64,000 bases of DNA from Alteromonas antoniana (GCF_019249295.1 NZ_JAESDH010000025.1:1-64000); one strand, 5' to 3'; shown: positions 18,752-29,323, counted from the first letter of the stretch. A program made the numbers and translations. Notes: generated from the sequence alone by a model not told the origin.

Positions 18752-19057
18752 TTAATGAGTAACCGGGGGAGCACGAATGCCGTTAAGGGCATACCGTGAA
18801 GGCTGTATCGCTTGTTGGTTGTGAGCTAGCTGATGTCCATGATATACCATGACATCAGTGAACAGGCGGCGGCTTATTGAATCCGGGCCGTCAGATTCTT
18901 CATCCACAGTGACAGTGTTGTCAGCAACGTCAGACAGTACCGCACTAATAAGACTAAGATCAGATTGCGCAGTGACGCTGGCATGATCATCCGCCGCCGC
19001 CACCTTCACAGGTGCCAGTATCAGCAGCAGAACAATTAACCAACTCATATGACGCAT
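18752..19057 (-). CDS. Small secreted protein of unknown function
   Basis: A 101-residue protein with an N-terminal signal peptide (cleavage probably after VAAA) and a mature part that starts acidic. The C-terminus contains several histidines (VYHGHQLAHN, final H). I do not recognise the family. GGAG lies 7 bases before the ATG at 19057. It precedes the CBS-domain gene. Confidence 0.6.
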   Translation of the reverse strand: MRHMSWLIVLLLILAPVKVAAADDHASVTAQSDLSLISAVLSDVADNTVTVDEESDGPDSISRRLFTDVMVYHGHQLAHNQQAIQPSRYALNGIRAPPVTH

Positions 19058-19354
19058 TCACATACTCCGGTAAGCGTGGTGCCAACGTACTCCTGTCATT
19101 AAGAGCCTGGACCCACGCTTATAGTTCAAATATACGACTGTTTTGCCAATTATGAAGTACCGTTTAACGATAAAAACAGTTATCCGGCGCATAACCGGCT
19201 TAATGTCCGGCCTTTTGATGCAGGTGGCTCTCCGTCACCACCTAACCACTTTAGATTTACGACCAAAGTACCAATACCACAACGCTTTTACCCAATATCG
19301 GTATCTCAAAACATTTTCTATTGTTGCAGCATAACCACTGAATAAAGAATACCG

Positions 19355-21718
19355 ATGAAAAGGACACCCATAACATTGATATTGCCGGGATGCCTGCTGC
19401 TGGCAAATAACGCGCTGGCTGCGATGCCGAACTGGGATGAGGTAGAAAATATCCTTATTTACAATCAAACCCCGCTCTCTGAACACGACGGGGATGTGAT
19501 AAAACGGCTGTCTGCTGAAAAGTTGAAAAAATCTCAGGCAATATCACTGGCCCGCGTACTGGATGCAAACCTGAACAGCGTAACCATCAATGATGTCCAG
19601 AATAATCCCTTTCAAACGGATGTTCAGTACCGTGGCTTTACCGCATCTCCCTTGTTAGGCATGCCTCAGGGCCTGTCGGTTTACCTGAATGGTACGCGTT
19701 TTAACGAGCCGTTTGGAGATACGGTGAACTGGGACCTTATTCCGGTAACGGCAATTGAAAGCGTGTCGCTGGCATCTGGCGCAAACCCGGTTTTCGGACA
19801 AAACACTCTGGGCGGAGCACTGCTTGTGGAGAGCAAAACCGGTTTCACCTTCGAGCAAAACCAAATTCTGCTTCAGGGCGGGCGCTACGGGCAGCAGGGT
19901 CTGAATCTACAATCGGGGGGCAATAACGGAGACTGGGGCTATTACGTCAATGCGAACGTCTATGAAGAAGATGGCTGGCGCCGGTTCTCGCCAACATCAT
20001 TGCGTCAGGCCATGGCCAACCTGTCGTATAAAACAGCAGATTCTGAAACGCTGATCACCTCCTTATTTACAGACAATAACATGATAGGGAACGGTGCCAT
20101 TCCTGTGGAGCTTATTGCTGAAGAGGGCCGACGCGCTATTTTCACCCGCCCGGACCAGACATTTACACAGCTTAGTTTCTTAAGCGCGCAACATAAAATG
20201 TCGCTCAGTGATACCACAGCACTCGCTATCAACGGTTACTACCGAGAAAATGAAATTGAAACCTATAATGGCGATGACAGCGATTATGAAGAATGTGATG
20301 TAGGCTTCGGGGAAACGCTCTGCGAAGAGGAAGAGGGCGAGGATGATGATAGCGAACAAGAGGGGGAAGACAAAGAGGAAGAGTTTGAAGAAGACGATGC
20401 GGTAGCGTTTGTCGGGTATGCGCCGCTTACCCCCCTTGATGCTTTTAGCGATGTGGATCCCGACAGTCTGGATGGCACGGCCAACACCAGCTTCACCGAT
20501 AATAAAAGTTACGGTATTGCCTTTGAATTAAGCGGAAAGCATGAGTCTGGTAATCTCACTCATTTCTGGACATTAGGCGCAGGGTGGGATGAAGCCAGCA
20601 TCGACTTTCGCAGCGATACAGAATTTGCGCTTTTAGATAACGACACCATAGATTCAACCAGAGGGGTTACTGGTACCGGCATTTACGACATGGGATCACG
20701 GGTTCGCCTGCAAACTGATGTGCGTCATCTGCACGCGTTTATCAGTGACATGATTCAGCTTAATGAGAACTGGTCACTAAGGTTGTCGGGCAGGTTCAAC
20801 CGTTCTGATATTGATATGGTCGACGGCATTGAATCCGGTGAAGGCTCGCTTAACGGCAATCACGGATTTACGCGATTTAACCCAGCAACAACGCTGGTGT
20901 ATGAGCAAAACGACTGGCGGATGACCGTTGGCTACAGTCAGTCTTCGCGCACTCCCAGCCCTGCCGAACTTAGCTGCGCTGATGAAGACGACCCATGCAA
21001 ATTACCTAACGGCTTTGTGGCCGACCCTCCGCTTGATCAAGTGGTTACCGATACGCTGGAAGTGACATATGCCAGAGAATTTGAAAACGGTACGCTCTCT
21101 GCTGCCATTTTCCGCAGCGTAAGTCGTGATGACATTATTTTTCAGCAAGCAGGCGGACGCCCTTCAGTCGGCTACTTTGTGAACATCGACGAAACGCAGC
21201 GTCAGGGCGCAGAGTTTGAGGCAACAACACAACTGGGCGCACTGAACGCACAAATCCAGGTGAGTTATCTGGATGCCACGTTCGAGTCACCGTTTGTATC
21301 GTTCAGCCCGCAAAATCCACTGGGTGGTGATCGTCAGGTAATGCCGGGCGACCGCATTCCGGGACAACCCGAGTGGCAGACCGGCTTAAACCTGGAGTAC
21401 GAAGTAACGGAGTCCTTTAGCACATTTGCTAACATTCACTATACGTCTGGTCAGTACTTTCGCGGCGACGAAGCCAACGAAAATCGTGAGCTAGCTGGCT
21501 ATACGCTGGTTGATATCGGTGTGCGCTATCACGTTAATGACAACCTGGAGGTGGGCGCCAGAGTCGACAACCTGTTGGATAAAGACTACGAAACCTTTGG
21601 CACCTACGGTGAAGCCGACGAAGTTCTGGAGAATCTCTATCCGGACATCGAGTCTCCTGAGTTCATTGGTGTGGGGGCGCCGCGCATGTGGCGAATTTAT
21701 GCGAGCTACGCGTTTTAA
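19355..21718 (+). CDS. TonB-dependent receptor with a very acidic loop
   Basis: A 787-residue outer-membrane receptor: a signal peptide, a plug with the segment YRGFTASPLLGMPQGLSVY and FNEPFGDTVNWDLIP, then a barrel ending in RIYASYAF. Residues 324-348 form a strongly acidic run (19 of 25 are Asp or Glu), with Cys314 and Cys323 just before it. It sits between predicted strands, so it is most likely an extracellular loop that could bind a cation. The substrate is unknown. The gene stands alone, ends at a strong terminator, and lies some 7 kb from the alcohol-oxidation island. Confidence 0.87.
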   Translation: MKRTPITLILPGCLLLANNALAAMPNWDEVENILIYNQTPLSEHDGDVIKRLSAEKLKKSQAISLARVLDANLNSVTINDVQNNPFQTDVQYRGFTASPLLGMPQGLSVYLNGTRFNEPFGDTVNWDLIPVTAIESVSLASGANPVFGQNTLGGALLVESKTGFTFEQNQILLQGGRYGQQGLNLQSGGNNGDWGYYVNANVYEEDGWRRFSPTSLRQAMANLSYKTADSETLITSLFTDNNMIGNGAIPVELIAEEGRRAIFTRPDQTFTQLSFLSAQHKMSLSDTTALAINGYYRENEIETYNGDDSDYEECDVGFGETLCEEEEGEDDDSEQEGEDKEEEFEEDDAVAFVGYAPLTPLDAFSDVDPDSLDGTANTSFTDNKSYGIAFELSGKHESGNLTHFWTLGAGWDEASIDFRSDTEFALLDNDTIDSTRGVTGTGIYDMGSRVRLQTDVRHLHAFISDMIQLNENWSLRLSGRFNRSDIDMVDGIESGEGSLNGNHGFTRFNPATTLVYEQNDWRMTVGYSQSSRTPSPAELSCADEDDPCKLPNGFVADPPLDQVVTDTLEVTYAREFENGTLSAAIFRSVSRDDIIFQQAGGRPSVGYFVNIDETQRQGAEFEATTQLGALNAQIQVSYLDATFESPFVSFSPQNPLGGDRQVMPGDRIPGQPEWQTGLNLEYEVTESFSTFANIHYTSGQYFRGDEANENRELAGYTLVDIGVRYHVNDNLEVGARVDNLLDKDYETFGTYGEADEVLENLYPDIESPEFIGVGAPRMWRIYASYAF

Positions 21719-21776
21719 CGGTAAGCTCTGTCGATAGCGGCGACAGGTAGTCAACGCAGTCTATGGCAGACGGGAA

Positions 21777-21806
21777 AAAGATACCCGGCATTGACCGGGT
21801 ATCTTT
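21777..21806. terminator. Bidirectional terminator between receptor and SMR gene
   Basis: AAAGATACCCGG (21777-21788) and CCGGGTATCTTT (21795-21806) form a perfect 12-bp stem with a 6-nt loop and A/T flanks on both sides. It separates the rightward receptor from the leftward SMR gene. Confidence 0.8.
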
Positions 21807-21878
21807 ATGATGTCGTGAAAATCAGGAATGTCGACCCTATCCCCCATACTGGCGATCGGGGGAGTAGTGAAAGGACTA

Positions 21879-22211
21879 TTAGTTTGCGCTTTTTGAGACC
21901 AGCGTAATGAGTACAACGCCGGTGATAATAAAGGCGATACCCAACATGGCGGCGATGTCCAGCTTCTGACCAAACATCACCCATCCCAGTAACGCGATAA
22001 GCACAATTCCGACACCTGCCCATACGGCATAACTGATGCCCACCGGGATTGCCTGAATAGCCTGTGCTAGGCAATAAAACGCAACGCCATACCCCACAAT
22101 AACGAATAAGGTCGGCACCCACTTTGTCATGCCATCACTTAATTTCAGCGCAGAGGTTGCTGCCACTTCAGCCACGATAGCAATGGCCAGAAACACCCAG
22201 TATTTAGTCAT
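21879..22211 (-). CDS. Small multidrug resistance (SMR) efflux protein
   Basis: A 110-residue inner-membrane protein with four transmembrane helices. The essential glutamate is at position 15 in helix 1 (AIVAEVAAT), and the third helix region has the family's AVWAGVG motif. SMR proteins work as antiparallel dimers exchanging protons for cationic drugs or guanidinium. GGAG lies just before the ATG at 22211. Confidence 0.9.
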   Translation of the reverse strand: MTKYWVFLAIAIVAEVAATSALKLSDGMTKWVPTLFVIVGYGVAFYCLAQAIQAIPVGISYAVWAGVGIVLIALLGWVMFGQKLDIAAMLGIAFIITGVVLITLVSKSAN

Positions 22212-22453
22212 GGATTCTCCAAAGGGCGAAAATACCTTTCTGACTGTGCTTTGCGTGAGAGGCCTGGTCAGGGACGCAATCACCAACACTCGCCAGCTTT
22301 AGGGGCAGCAGGCAATCTCATTTCGCGATGAAAGCGCGGTATCGAACTTATCTGTCGACATTGCTGTGCCCACTAATCATAAAATCACTAACACCGCCCG
22401 GCAGGATAACCGGCCGCATTGCAGAGTTCTTACGTTGCCACGTCGACTAACGC

Positions 22454-23746
22454 TCAGTGCAGCTTCAATTTCGGGCTCAGCGCACTGCTTAACTTGCGGT
22501 TGATGATAGCAAGCACACCGCGTAATTTTCCGTGCACAGCGAACTGATGCATATTATAGAGCGACACATACACCAGTTTGGCTAATCGCCCTTCAATGAA
22601 CATACTGGAATTCACCAGCGCGCCCATCAGACTGCCTACGGTGCTGTATTTGCTTAAGTGCACCAACGATCCATAATCTTTGTAATGGAAAGACTTCAGA
22701 GCTTTGCCCTGAAACTCACGAACCAGATTAGTCGCGGCTGTTGAGGCCATTTGATGCGCAGATTGCGCCCGCGGGGGTACCCAGCTGTCATCTTCCTGTT
22801 TTATCCCGCAACAGTCCCCCACCACATAAACTGAATCGCTAACCGTGCTTTGCAATGTGGGTTTCACCAGGATTTGATTCGCACGGTTAGTCTCAAACAG
22901 GCCAAGTTCCGTTAAGAAGTCCGGGGCTTTGACACCGGCCGACCACACCATTAAATCCGCATCAATGCGGCTGCCATCCTTGGTGATAAATCCCTCCTTA
23001 TCGGCTTCAGACACCATCGTACCTTCCATTACCCTGATCCCGAGCTTTGTCAGCGCCTGACGTGCAGATGCCGCAATTCGCTCCGGCAGGGCTGGAAGAA
23101 TGCGCTCACCGGCTTCAATAATAGACACTTTCAGACGCTCGGCAGACATCTCCGGCATCCCATAAGCTTTGGCAAGATTGGCGACGTGATGCAGCTGTGC
23201 AGCCAGCTCAGTGCCGGTGGCACCGCCACCAACAATGGCTACCTTCAATTCATGCTTATCTACGCAGCCCTGATTGATACGCAGCAGCTGATTAAGCAGT
23301 GCCCGGTGAAACCGCTCGGCACCATCCAGAGAGTCTAGTGAATAGCAGTTGTCCAGCACTCCGGGGGTGCCAAAGTCATTGCAGACACTGCCTATGGACA
23401 ATACCAGGTGATCATAATGGAGGCTTCTTTCGGGCAGGATTTGTTCGCCATCGCTATCATAAATCGCCTCCAGCTGAATCATTTTTGTTTGCGAATCGAT
23501 ATTACACAATGATCCTAGCTGAAACTGATAATGATGCCTGGCAGCATGCATGGCGTAGTCTACGCCATCGGAATGTTTGTCGATGACACCTGCAGCCACT
23601 TCGTGAAGGAGCGGTTTCCAGATATGCGTGCGGCTTTTGTCGACCAGTGTTATTTCCGCCAGGCCTTTTTTTCCCAGCGTTCGGCTTAAGCGGGTCACAC
23701 ATTCCAACCCGCCGGCGCCGCCACCAACTACGATAATTTTTTTCAT
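22454..23746 (-). CDS. ndh: Type II NADH:quinone dehydrogenase-like flavoprotein
   Basis: A 430-residue FAD enzyme. The N-terminal FAD motif is GGGAGG, a second dinucleotide motif GGGATG lies in the middle, and a late GDCCG segment contacts FAD. The C-terminal part has short hydrophobic stretches expected to touch the membrane. This family passes electrons from NADH to quinone without pumping protons. GGAAATCTC precedes the ATG at 23746. It is downstream of a TonB receptor gene on the same strand, separated by a 260-bp gap with a large inverted repeat, so it is probably transcribed on its own. Confidence 0.82.
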   Translation of the reverse strand: MKKIIVVGGGAGGLECVTRLSRTLGKKGLAEITLVDKSRTHIWKPLLHEVAAGVIDKHSDGVDYAMHAARHHYQFQLGSLCNIDSQTKMIQLEAIYDSDGEQILPERSLHYDHLVLSIGSVCNDFGTPGVLDNCYSLDSLDGAERFHRALLNQLLRINQGCVDKHELKVAIVGGGATGTELAAQLHHVANLAKAYGMPEMSAERLKVSIIEAGERILPALPERIAASARQALTKLGIRVMEGTMVSEADKEGFITKDGSRIDADLMVWSAGVKAPDFLTELGLFETNRANQILVKPTLQSTVSDSVYVVGDCCGIKQEDDSWVPPRAQSAHQMASTAATNLVREFQGKALKSFHYKDYGSLVHLSKYSTVGSLMGALVNSSMFIEGRLAKLVYVSLYNMHQFAVHGKLRGVLAIINRKLSSALSPKLKLH

Positions 23747-23874
23747 GAGATTTCCAAATACCAATTATTACAGGTAACGCATCGCGCTGGGCTGGCGGCC
23801 ACAACGGGAAGAAGAACAACCGTGGTACAGGCAAACGCAATAATTTACCTGTAGTAACTGGGGGGTTTCTCAAT

Positions 23875-23916
23875 CATTTCAGACATAGACTCACGCATAA
23901 GTGCATGTCTGAAATG
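23875..23916. repeat. Perfect 12-bp inverted repeat upstream of ndh
   Basis: CATTTCAGACAT (23875-23886) and ATGTCTGAAATG (23905-23916) are exact complements around an 18-nt loop, which itself holds a CAC/GTG stem. It lies between the stop of the second TonB receptor and the start of ndh, about 130 bp upstream of the latter. It could be an operator, a transcript-end hairpin or a REP-like element. Confidence 0.65.
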
Positions 23917-24005
23917 ACGATCTGGGTCAGGCGCATCGTTGAGTGCAAAAGGCATCATGTAGCAGTATGGCCTGCTTGAACAGCCAGACCATACTGCGAG
24001 CTAGC

Positions 24006-26120
24006 TTACCACTGATATTCAGCGCTGACCATGAGGTGGCGAGGCAACCCCGGGAAGTAACGATCACCGCCAAAGCTTGAATAATCTGCGCGTTCTGCAT
24101 ACGCCTCGTCCGTCAGGTTCAACACCCTGCCATACACTGTGAGGTTATCTGTGACGCTGACTGAAGCGCGAAGATGCATAAGATCGTGACCCTCATACTC
24201 ATGCAAATTCTCCGGGTCGGTGTAATACTCATCCACGTGCTGCCATTCCAGTTCAATCCGTGAGTTGGCGGTTACATTCCAACCTACGCGCGCATTTGCC
24301 AGCGTACGTGGCGCGGTATCAATATCATTACCCTTGATGTTAATGTCACTTAATACCTGACTGTGCTCATAGGTGTGACGCGCATGGGTGGCTGCCACGG
24401 TAAGATCCCAGGCAGGGGAAAACTGGTAGCGCAGTTCTACCTCAATACCGCGATGGCGACTCTCACCGTCATTTACATTGAAGAAGTCACTGTCGCGGAA
24501 AATAAAGTTATCTTTATTCATATTATACGCCGACACCACGTACGACAGATTCTCGTAGAACCCTTTCACACCCACCTCAACGTTGGTGGCCGTTTCACTG
24601 TCCAGATCCGCTGTTTGTTGGTTGCGCTGCAGGCGGTACAGTTCGGTAGCCTGAGGTGCCCGGTACCCTTTTGAAACATTGGCGTAAAAGCGCGTATTAT
24701 CTGAATACTGGTAGCTGACTCCAAACTTCGGGCTCAGATTGCTGTAATGATCGTTTCCGCTGGGAGGACGAGAGTAGCGGCAGCCGCCAAATCCACACTC
24801 GGTACCGTCATCACGGGTGCGACCTGCGATCATGTTGTTGGTGTAATCGTAATTCATGTATTCATAACGCGCCCCAAGGGTGACGGTCCAGGCGTCCTGC
24901 TCCCACACTAAAGAGGCAAACGGCGCCCACAACGTGGCATCCACCTGATAATCGTAGTGCTGACCTTCAGGGACGGTCGCCACCAGAAACGCTGATCCCT
25001 GTGTCGGGCCGTCCTGAAACTGCTGCAGGCCACCCTCGGTATATTCATAATCCACGCCCATATCCACTCGCCAGTTATCGTTCAACGGCTGTTGATAAAG
25101 CGACTGTAAGCCGAACCCTTGCTGATCATTTTTCTCAAGCGGCGTGCCTGGCAAAAAGTGCATGCGAAAATCCATGCTCTGGTTACGGAAATACGGCGTT
25201 ACAGACAGCAGTTTGTCTTCACCCAGGTCCCATTTCGCATTCGTCCACAGGCGCACTGCCCGGTTTTTTCTGAACGCGTCCGGGTTTTCGTTACCCTGTG
25301 CCAGGTCTGCATCTTTGTAGCTTTCAAACCCACTGACATAGCCCGCGGTATCCTGATCCAGGTTAGTATAGGTAAAGCCGGTGGTCAGTGTCAGCCCCTC
25401 AGCATCATAGCGATGACGCAGATTGACTTTTTCCTGCTGCACGCCTTCACCATCGCGGTAACCACTGTCATGCGTGACACTGGCATTAATGCCAATCCCA
25501 CTGTTCCCGAAGTCTTTTCCCTGACGTAACTTGGCCCGCTTATATCCATAGGAACCATAATCAAATCCCAACATGCCGATATCGCGGGTGGTATCGGGGG
25601 TAATCACATTGATTACGCCGTGTACCGCATTAGAGCCATAAAGCGCCGAACCCGGCCCCTTTAACACTTCTATGCGTTGCGCCATTTCAGAGTGCGCCTC
25701 GAACAGCTCATTGATATTACAAAAGCCGGCAGCACGAAGCGGAATGCCGTCTTCTGCGGTTAGCAAGCCACCACATGCGCCCGCCCCGGTGAATACCTGC
25801 GAACGCAAAGCTGGCAGATATTCCTGCCCGTTACCCCGTTGCACGCCTGCACCGGCAACGAATTTCAGTACCTCTTCGATATGCGCCGGGGAAACCAGCC
25901 TGATGTCGTCTTCGCCAACCCGGCTGATCACCACCGGCATAGCGTCGTCAGATTCAGCAAACCGCGAGCCAGTTGTCGTAATGCGTTCGATGTCATCAAG
26001 ATCATCGCTGCCAGCCTGCACGTTTCCTACGCAGGACAGCGACAGCGCTACCGCAAGAGAAACCAGGCTTTTCGCCGGGCGAGTGGTTGTCCCATTAGAT
26101 AAAACGTGTCCGAGTTGCAT
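24006..26120 (-). CDS. TonB-dependent receptor adjoining the PQQ island
   Basis: A 704-residue outer-membrane receptor. The leader is unusually polar for about 15 residues before a hydrophobic core and cleavage near VQAGS. The plug carries the TTTGSRFAESDDAMPVVIS segment and the conserved IEVLKGPGSALYGSNAVHGVINV. The barrel ends in aromatic Trp (MVSAEYQW). AGAGG lies upstream of the ATG. The gene is divergent from the porin-aldehyde dehydrogenase genes, so it may bring in a cofactor or metal for the quinoprotein system (PQQ or lanthanide complex). That is inference from position only. Confidence 0.85.
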   Translation of the reverse strand: MQLGHVLSNGTTTRPAKSLVSLAVALSLSCVGNVQAGSDDLDDIERITTTGSRFAESDDAMPVVISRVGEDDIRLVSPAHIEEVLKFVAGAGVQRGNGQEYLPALRSQVFTGAGACGGLLTAEDGIPLRAAGFCNINELFEAHSEMAQRIEVLKGPGSALYGSNAVHGVINVITPDTTRDIGMLGFDYGSYGYKRAKLRQGKDFGNSGIGINASVTHDSGYRDGEGVQQEKVNLRHRYDAEGLTLTTGFTYTNLDQDTAGYVSGFESYKDADLAQGNENPDAFRKNRAVRLWTNAKWDLGEDKLLSVTPYFRNQSMDFRMHFLPGTPLEKNDQQGFGLQSLYQQPLNDNWRVDMGVDYEYTEGGLQQFQDGPTQGSAFLVATVPEGQHYDYQVDATLWAPFASLVWEQDAWTVTLGARYEYMNYDYTNNMIAGRTRDDGTECGFGGCRYSRPPSGNDHYSNLSPKFGVSYQYSDNTRFYANVSKGYRAPQATELYRLQRNQQTADLDSETATNVEVGVKGFYENLSYVVSAYNMNKDNFIFRDSDFFNVNDGESRHRGIEVELRYQFSPAWDLTVAATHARHTYEHSQVLSDINIKGNDIDTAPRTLANARVGWNVTANSRIELEWQHVDEYYTDPENLHEYEGHDLMHLRASVSVTDNLTVYGRVLNLTDEAYAERADYSSFGGDRYFPGLPRHLMVSAEYQW

Positions 26121-26510
26121 AAATACCTCTTCGTCGTGCCAGGTATAAAGACATCACATGCCTTTATCACACAACGTTTATTGTTGTGTTGAGAATACTA
26201 GGTGGCTTTGCAGCGCTTGAGAAGCAATCAACGCTGCCATTTCAGGATGATTTTCTTCCTACTTTACAGCCTTGTACGAACTAATACGAAAGACTACGAC
26301 CAACGAACTAGTTCTGTGGACGGGTTCAATTTGCCGACCAAAGTGCAACACAAAAGACCCTAACGACGAGTTTCCAATTTTCCTTCCTCCCACAATACTC
26401 GAAGCATAACAAGAGTACTTGCACAGAACAGGTACCTGGGGTGTGAGTAACCCGGGATGAGACGTTTATGTTGCTCTACCAATAACACTAAAAATTAAAA
26501 GAGGTGACAC
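26121..26510. promoter_or_regulatory. Divergent promoter region of receptor and porin genes
   Basis: A 390-bp gene-free region between two divergent genes. It contains an inverted repeat ACACAAC/GTTGTGT (26169-26175 and 26183-26189) close to the receptor start. I could not assign a regulator. AGAGGTGACAC before 26511 is the porin ribosome-binding site. Confidence 0.45.
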
Positions 26511-27692
26511 ATGAACAATTTGACGAAAGCAAGCACGCGACTCTCCCCCATGGCCTTTGCAATACTGGGCCTGACCGCGACATCCGCAAATGCGGCAGTA
26601 ACTATCTATGACGATCCTGAAGTGGCATCCGTTTCTGTGGATGCTTCCTTCAATACCTTCTACGTAAACAGCAGTACCGAAAACGACATCAGCGGCGTTG
26701 ACCGCGACCAGTCGCGGGTAAAAATGGGCTTTTTGCCTAACTGGGTCGGCATGACCTTCAGCAAAGATATCAATGGTGTGAAAGTGGGTGGCCGTTCTTC
26801 GTTCTGGGTCACTATCAACGACAGTAACACCGGTGTTACTTCTACTGGCATTGATGTTCGTCAGTTTTACGCCACGCTGGATTTTGACTGGGGTCAGATC
26901 CTGGTAGGCAAAGATTTTACCCTGTTCAACCGCTCCAACATTTTCTTAGACGAAATTCTGATTGGCTACGGCAACGTCAATGACACGCTGGGTCTTATCG
27001 ATGGACAAGGCGTGTCGTTCGGTAACATCGGCAGCGGCTATACCTACCCGTTCCCGACATCACAAATTACCTATCGCTCACCTGAATTTGGCGGCGGCTT
27101 TAAACTAGCCATCGGTTTGATTGACCCGTCCAACACCTCAATTGATGCTGGCCCGGGCCGCACCAGTGAAGAGAGCATGCCGCGCATTGAAGCCGAACTA
27201 ACTTACACCACCACATTTGAAAACGGCATGTTTAACGCCTTTGTCGGCATGCTGAACCAGACGACGGAAAGTGATGTCGCTGGTGATGTTGAGTCTAATG
27301 GCGTTTCATACGGCGCCAAAGTTAACGTTGGTGGATTTGCTCTGCACGCATCCGGCTTCAGCGGCGAAGCTATCGGCTTTTTATTAGGGCCAACGGATAA
27401 CGCGCTTGGTTTGCAGGGATTGATGTACGAAAACGGTGATGAAGTGGACAGCAGTGGCTATCTGGTTCAGGGGTCTTACAAAGCCGGTGACAACCGCTTC
27501 GTAATTTCTTACGGCAACACCGAAGTGGAAACCGAAACGCCATGGGAAATGGATGCTACGCAACTGGCCTGGTTCCACACCTTTAACAGTGCGGTGACGT
27601 TTGTTGCCGAGTACGACATGAACGAGATTTCCATTGGCGGTGCAACAGAAGACGTCGACACCATCGCCCTTGGCGCCGTGATTAACTTTTAA
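26511..27692 (+). CDS. Porin-like outer-membrane protein
   Basis: A 393-residue protein with a signal peptide (cleavage near SANAA) and alternating beta-strand patterns throughout, ending in a terminal Phe (ALGAVINF), as outer-membrane barrels do. Regular glycine- and aromatic-rich turns suggest a general porin of about 16 strands. It precedes the aldehyde dehydrogenase gene by 113 bp, with a GC hairpin (27724-27742) in the gap, so it may be co-expressed and admit alcohols or other small substrates. The exact family is not certain. Confidence 0.75.
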   Translation: MNNLTKASTRLSPMAFAILGLTATSANAAVTIYDDPEVASVSVDASFNTFYVNSSTENDISGVDRDQSRVKMGFLPNWVGMTFSKDINGVKVGGRSSFWVTINDSNTGVTSTGIDVRQFYATLDFDWGQILVGKDFTLFNRSNIFLDEILIGYGNVNDTLGLIDGQGVSFGNIGSGYTYPFPTSQITYRSPEFGGGFKLAIGLIDPSNTSIDAGPGRTSEESMPRIEAELTYTTTFENGMFNAFVGMLNQTTESDVAGDVESNGVSYGAKVNVGGFALHASGFSGEAIGFLLGPTDNALGLQGLMYENGDEVDSSGYLVQGSYKAGDNRFVISYGNTEVETETPWEMDATQLAWFHTFNSAVTFVAEYDMNEISIGGATEDVDTIALGAVINF

Positions 27693-27805
27693 TGCTGCTT
27701 AGCGCCAGATAGCAGCAGACATTTCCGGCCGCCGGGGCCGGACCTAAAATCGCTTCCCCGGCAATTCTGGCAACGCTTTTATATTTGAAAACCGGAGTAA
27801 GCAAC

Positions 27806-29323
27806 ATGATCTATGCACAACCTGGACATGAAAATTCAGTCGTTTCTTTCAAAGACCGTTATAGCAATTACATTGGCGGCGACTGGGTGGCCCCAGTAAA
27901 AGGCCAGTACTTTGATAACGTGTCTCCCGTAAACAACGAAGTTTTCTGTCAAATCCCGCGTTCAAGCGCGGAAGATATTGAGCTGGCACTGGACGCTGCA
28001 CACAAAGCCAAAGCGGCATGGGGTTCCACCTCAGTGACCGAACGCTCAAACATTCTGCTGAAAATTGCCGATCGCATTGAAGCCAATCTGGAAATGCTGG
28101 CTGTCGCTGAGACCTGGGACAACGGCAAAGCCGTACGTGAAACCCTGAACGCAGACGTACCACTTGCGGCTGACCACTTTCGCTATTTCGCCGGTAGCAT
28201 CCGTGCACAGGAAGGCGGTATCAGTGAAATTGATAAAAACACCATCGCCTATCATTTCCACGAGCCATTAGGCGTAGTTGGTCAGATTATCCCCTGGAAC
28301 TTCCCGCTTCTGATGGCCGCATGGAAACTGGCACCGGCACTGGCAGCCGGTAACTGTGTGGTACTCAAGCCTGCAGAGCAAACACCCGCCACTATCCTGC
28401 TGTTTGCAGAGCTGGTCGGTGATCTGTTGCCGCCAGGTGTACTGAACATCGTCAACGGCTACGGTCGTGAAGCCGGTGAGGCGCTGGCCACCAGCAAGCG
28501 TATTGCGAAAATCGCTTTCACAGGCTCAACGCCGGTAGGTGCACACATTCTTAAATGTGCTGCCGACAACATCATTCCGTCTACGGTAGAACTGGGCGGT
28601 AAGTCACCTAACATCTACTTCTCAGACGTGATGAAGCACGAAGATGAATTCCTGAGCAAATGTGTTGAGGGGACTGTACTGGCTTTCTTTAATCAGGGTG
28701 AGGTCTGTACTTGTCCGTCACGTGCTCTCATTCAGGAAGACATGTACGACGACTTTATCTCTCTGGTGATTGCACGCACGCAGCAAATTAAACGCGGTAA
28801 TCCACTGGATACCGATACCCAGGTTGGTGCTCAGGCGTCTGCAGAACAGTATGACAAAATCCTGGGCTACCTGGAAATTGGTAAGAAAGAAGGTGCGGAA
28901 GTGCTTATCGGTGGCGGTCCCGCCAGCGTAGAAGGCTTCAGCAAAGGTTTCTATGTTGAACCTACCCTGCTGAAAGGTAACAACGACATGCGCGTGTTCC
29001 AGGAAGAGATTTTCGGTCCAGTTGTCGGTGTAACCACCTTCAAAGATGAAGCAGAAGCCCTTGCTCTCGCAAACAATACCGAGTTTGGTCTGGGTGCAGG
29101 CCTGTGGACCCGTGACACCAACCGAGCCTATCGCATGGGACGTGGCATTGAGGCCGGTCGTGTATGGATGAACTGTTATCACGCTTACCCAGCACACGCG
29201 GCATTTGGTGGTTACAAGAAATCCGGTGTTGGCCGTGAAAATCATAAGATGATGTTGAACCACTATCAGCAAACCAAAAACATGCTGGTTAGCTACGATA
29301 TCAACCCTCTTGGCTTTTTCTAA
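27806..29323 (+). CDS. exaC: NAD-dependent aldehyde dehydrogenase (ExaC/AldB type)
   Basis: A 505-residue enzyme, the normal length of this family, that oxidises acetaldehyde and other aldehydes made by alcohol dehydrogenases. Catalytic residues are Glu262 (VELGGKSPN) and Cys301 (NQGEVCTC). The start MIYAQPG and the [15 protein letters not shown] segment are typical of ExaC/AldB. The ATG at 27806 follows GGAG, and a TTG at 27785 is less likely. It is the second step of the alcohol-oxidation pathway whose first enzyme is encoded at 42828. A strong terminator follows. Confidence 0.93.
   Translation: MIYAQPGHENSVVSFKDRYSNYIGGDWVAPVKGQYFDNVSPVNNEVFCQIPRSSAEDIELALDAAHKAKAAWGSTSVTERSNILLKIADRIEANLEMLAVAETWDNGKAVRETLNADVPLAADHFRYFAGSIRAQEGGISEIDKNTIAYHFHEPLGVVGQIIPWNFPLLMAAWKLAPALAAGNCVVLKPAEQTPATILLFAELVGDLLPPGVLNIVNGYGREAGEALATSKRIAKIAFTGSTPVGAHILKCAADNIIPSTVELGGKSPNIYFSDVMKHEDEFLSKCVEGTVLAFFNQGEVCTCPSRALIQEDMYDDFISLVIARTQQIKRGNPLDTDTQVGAQASAEQYDKILGYLEIGKKEGAEVLIGGGPASVEGFSKGFYVEPTLLKGNNDMRVFQEEIFGPVVGVTTFKDEAEALALANNTEFGLGAGLWTRDTNRAYRMGRGIEAGRVWMNCYHAYPAHAAFGGYKKSGVGRENHKMMLNHYQQTKNMLVSYDINPLGFF

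Noticed and set aside
19143..19334. A 63-codon open frame upstream of the acidic-loop receptor
   Set aside because: No ribosome-binding site, no family, and biased composition typical of chance frames.
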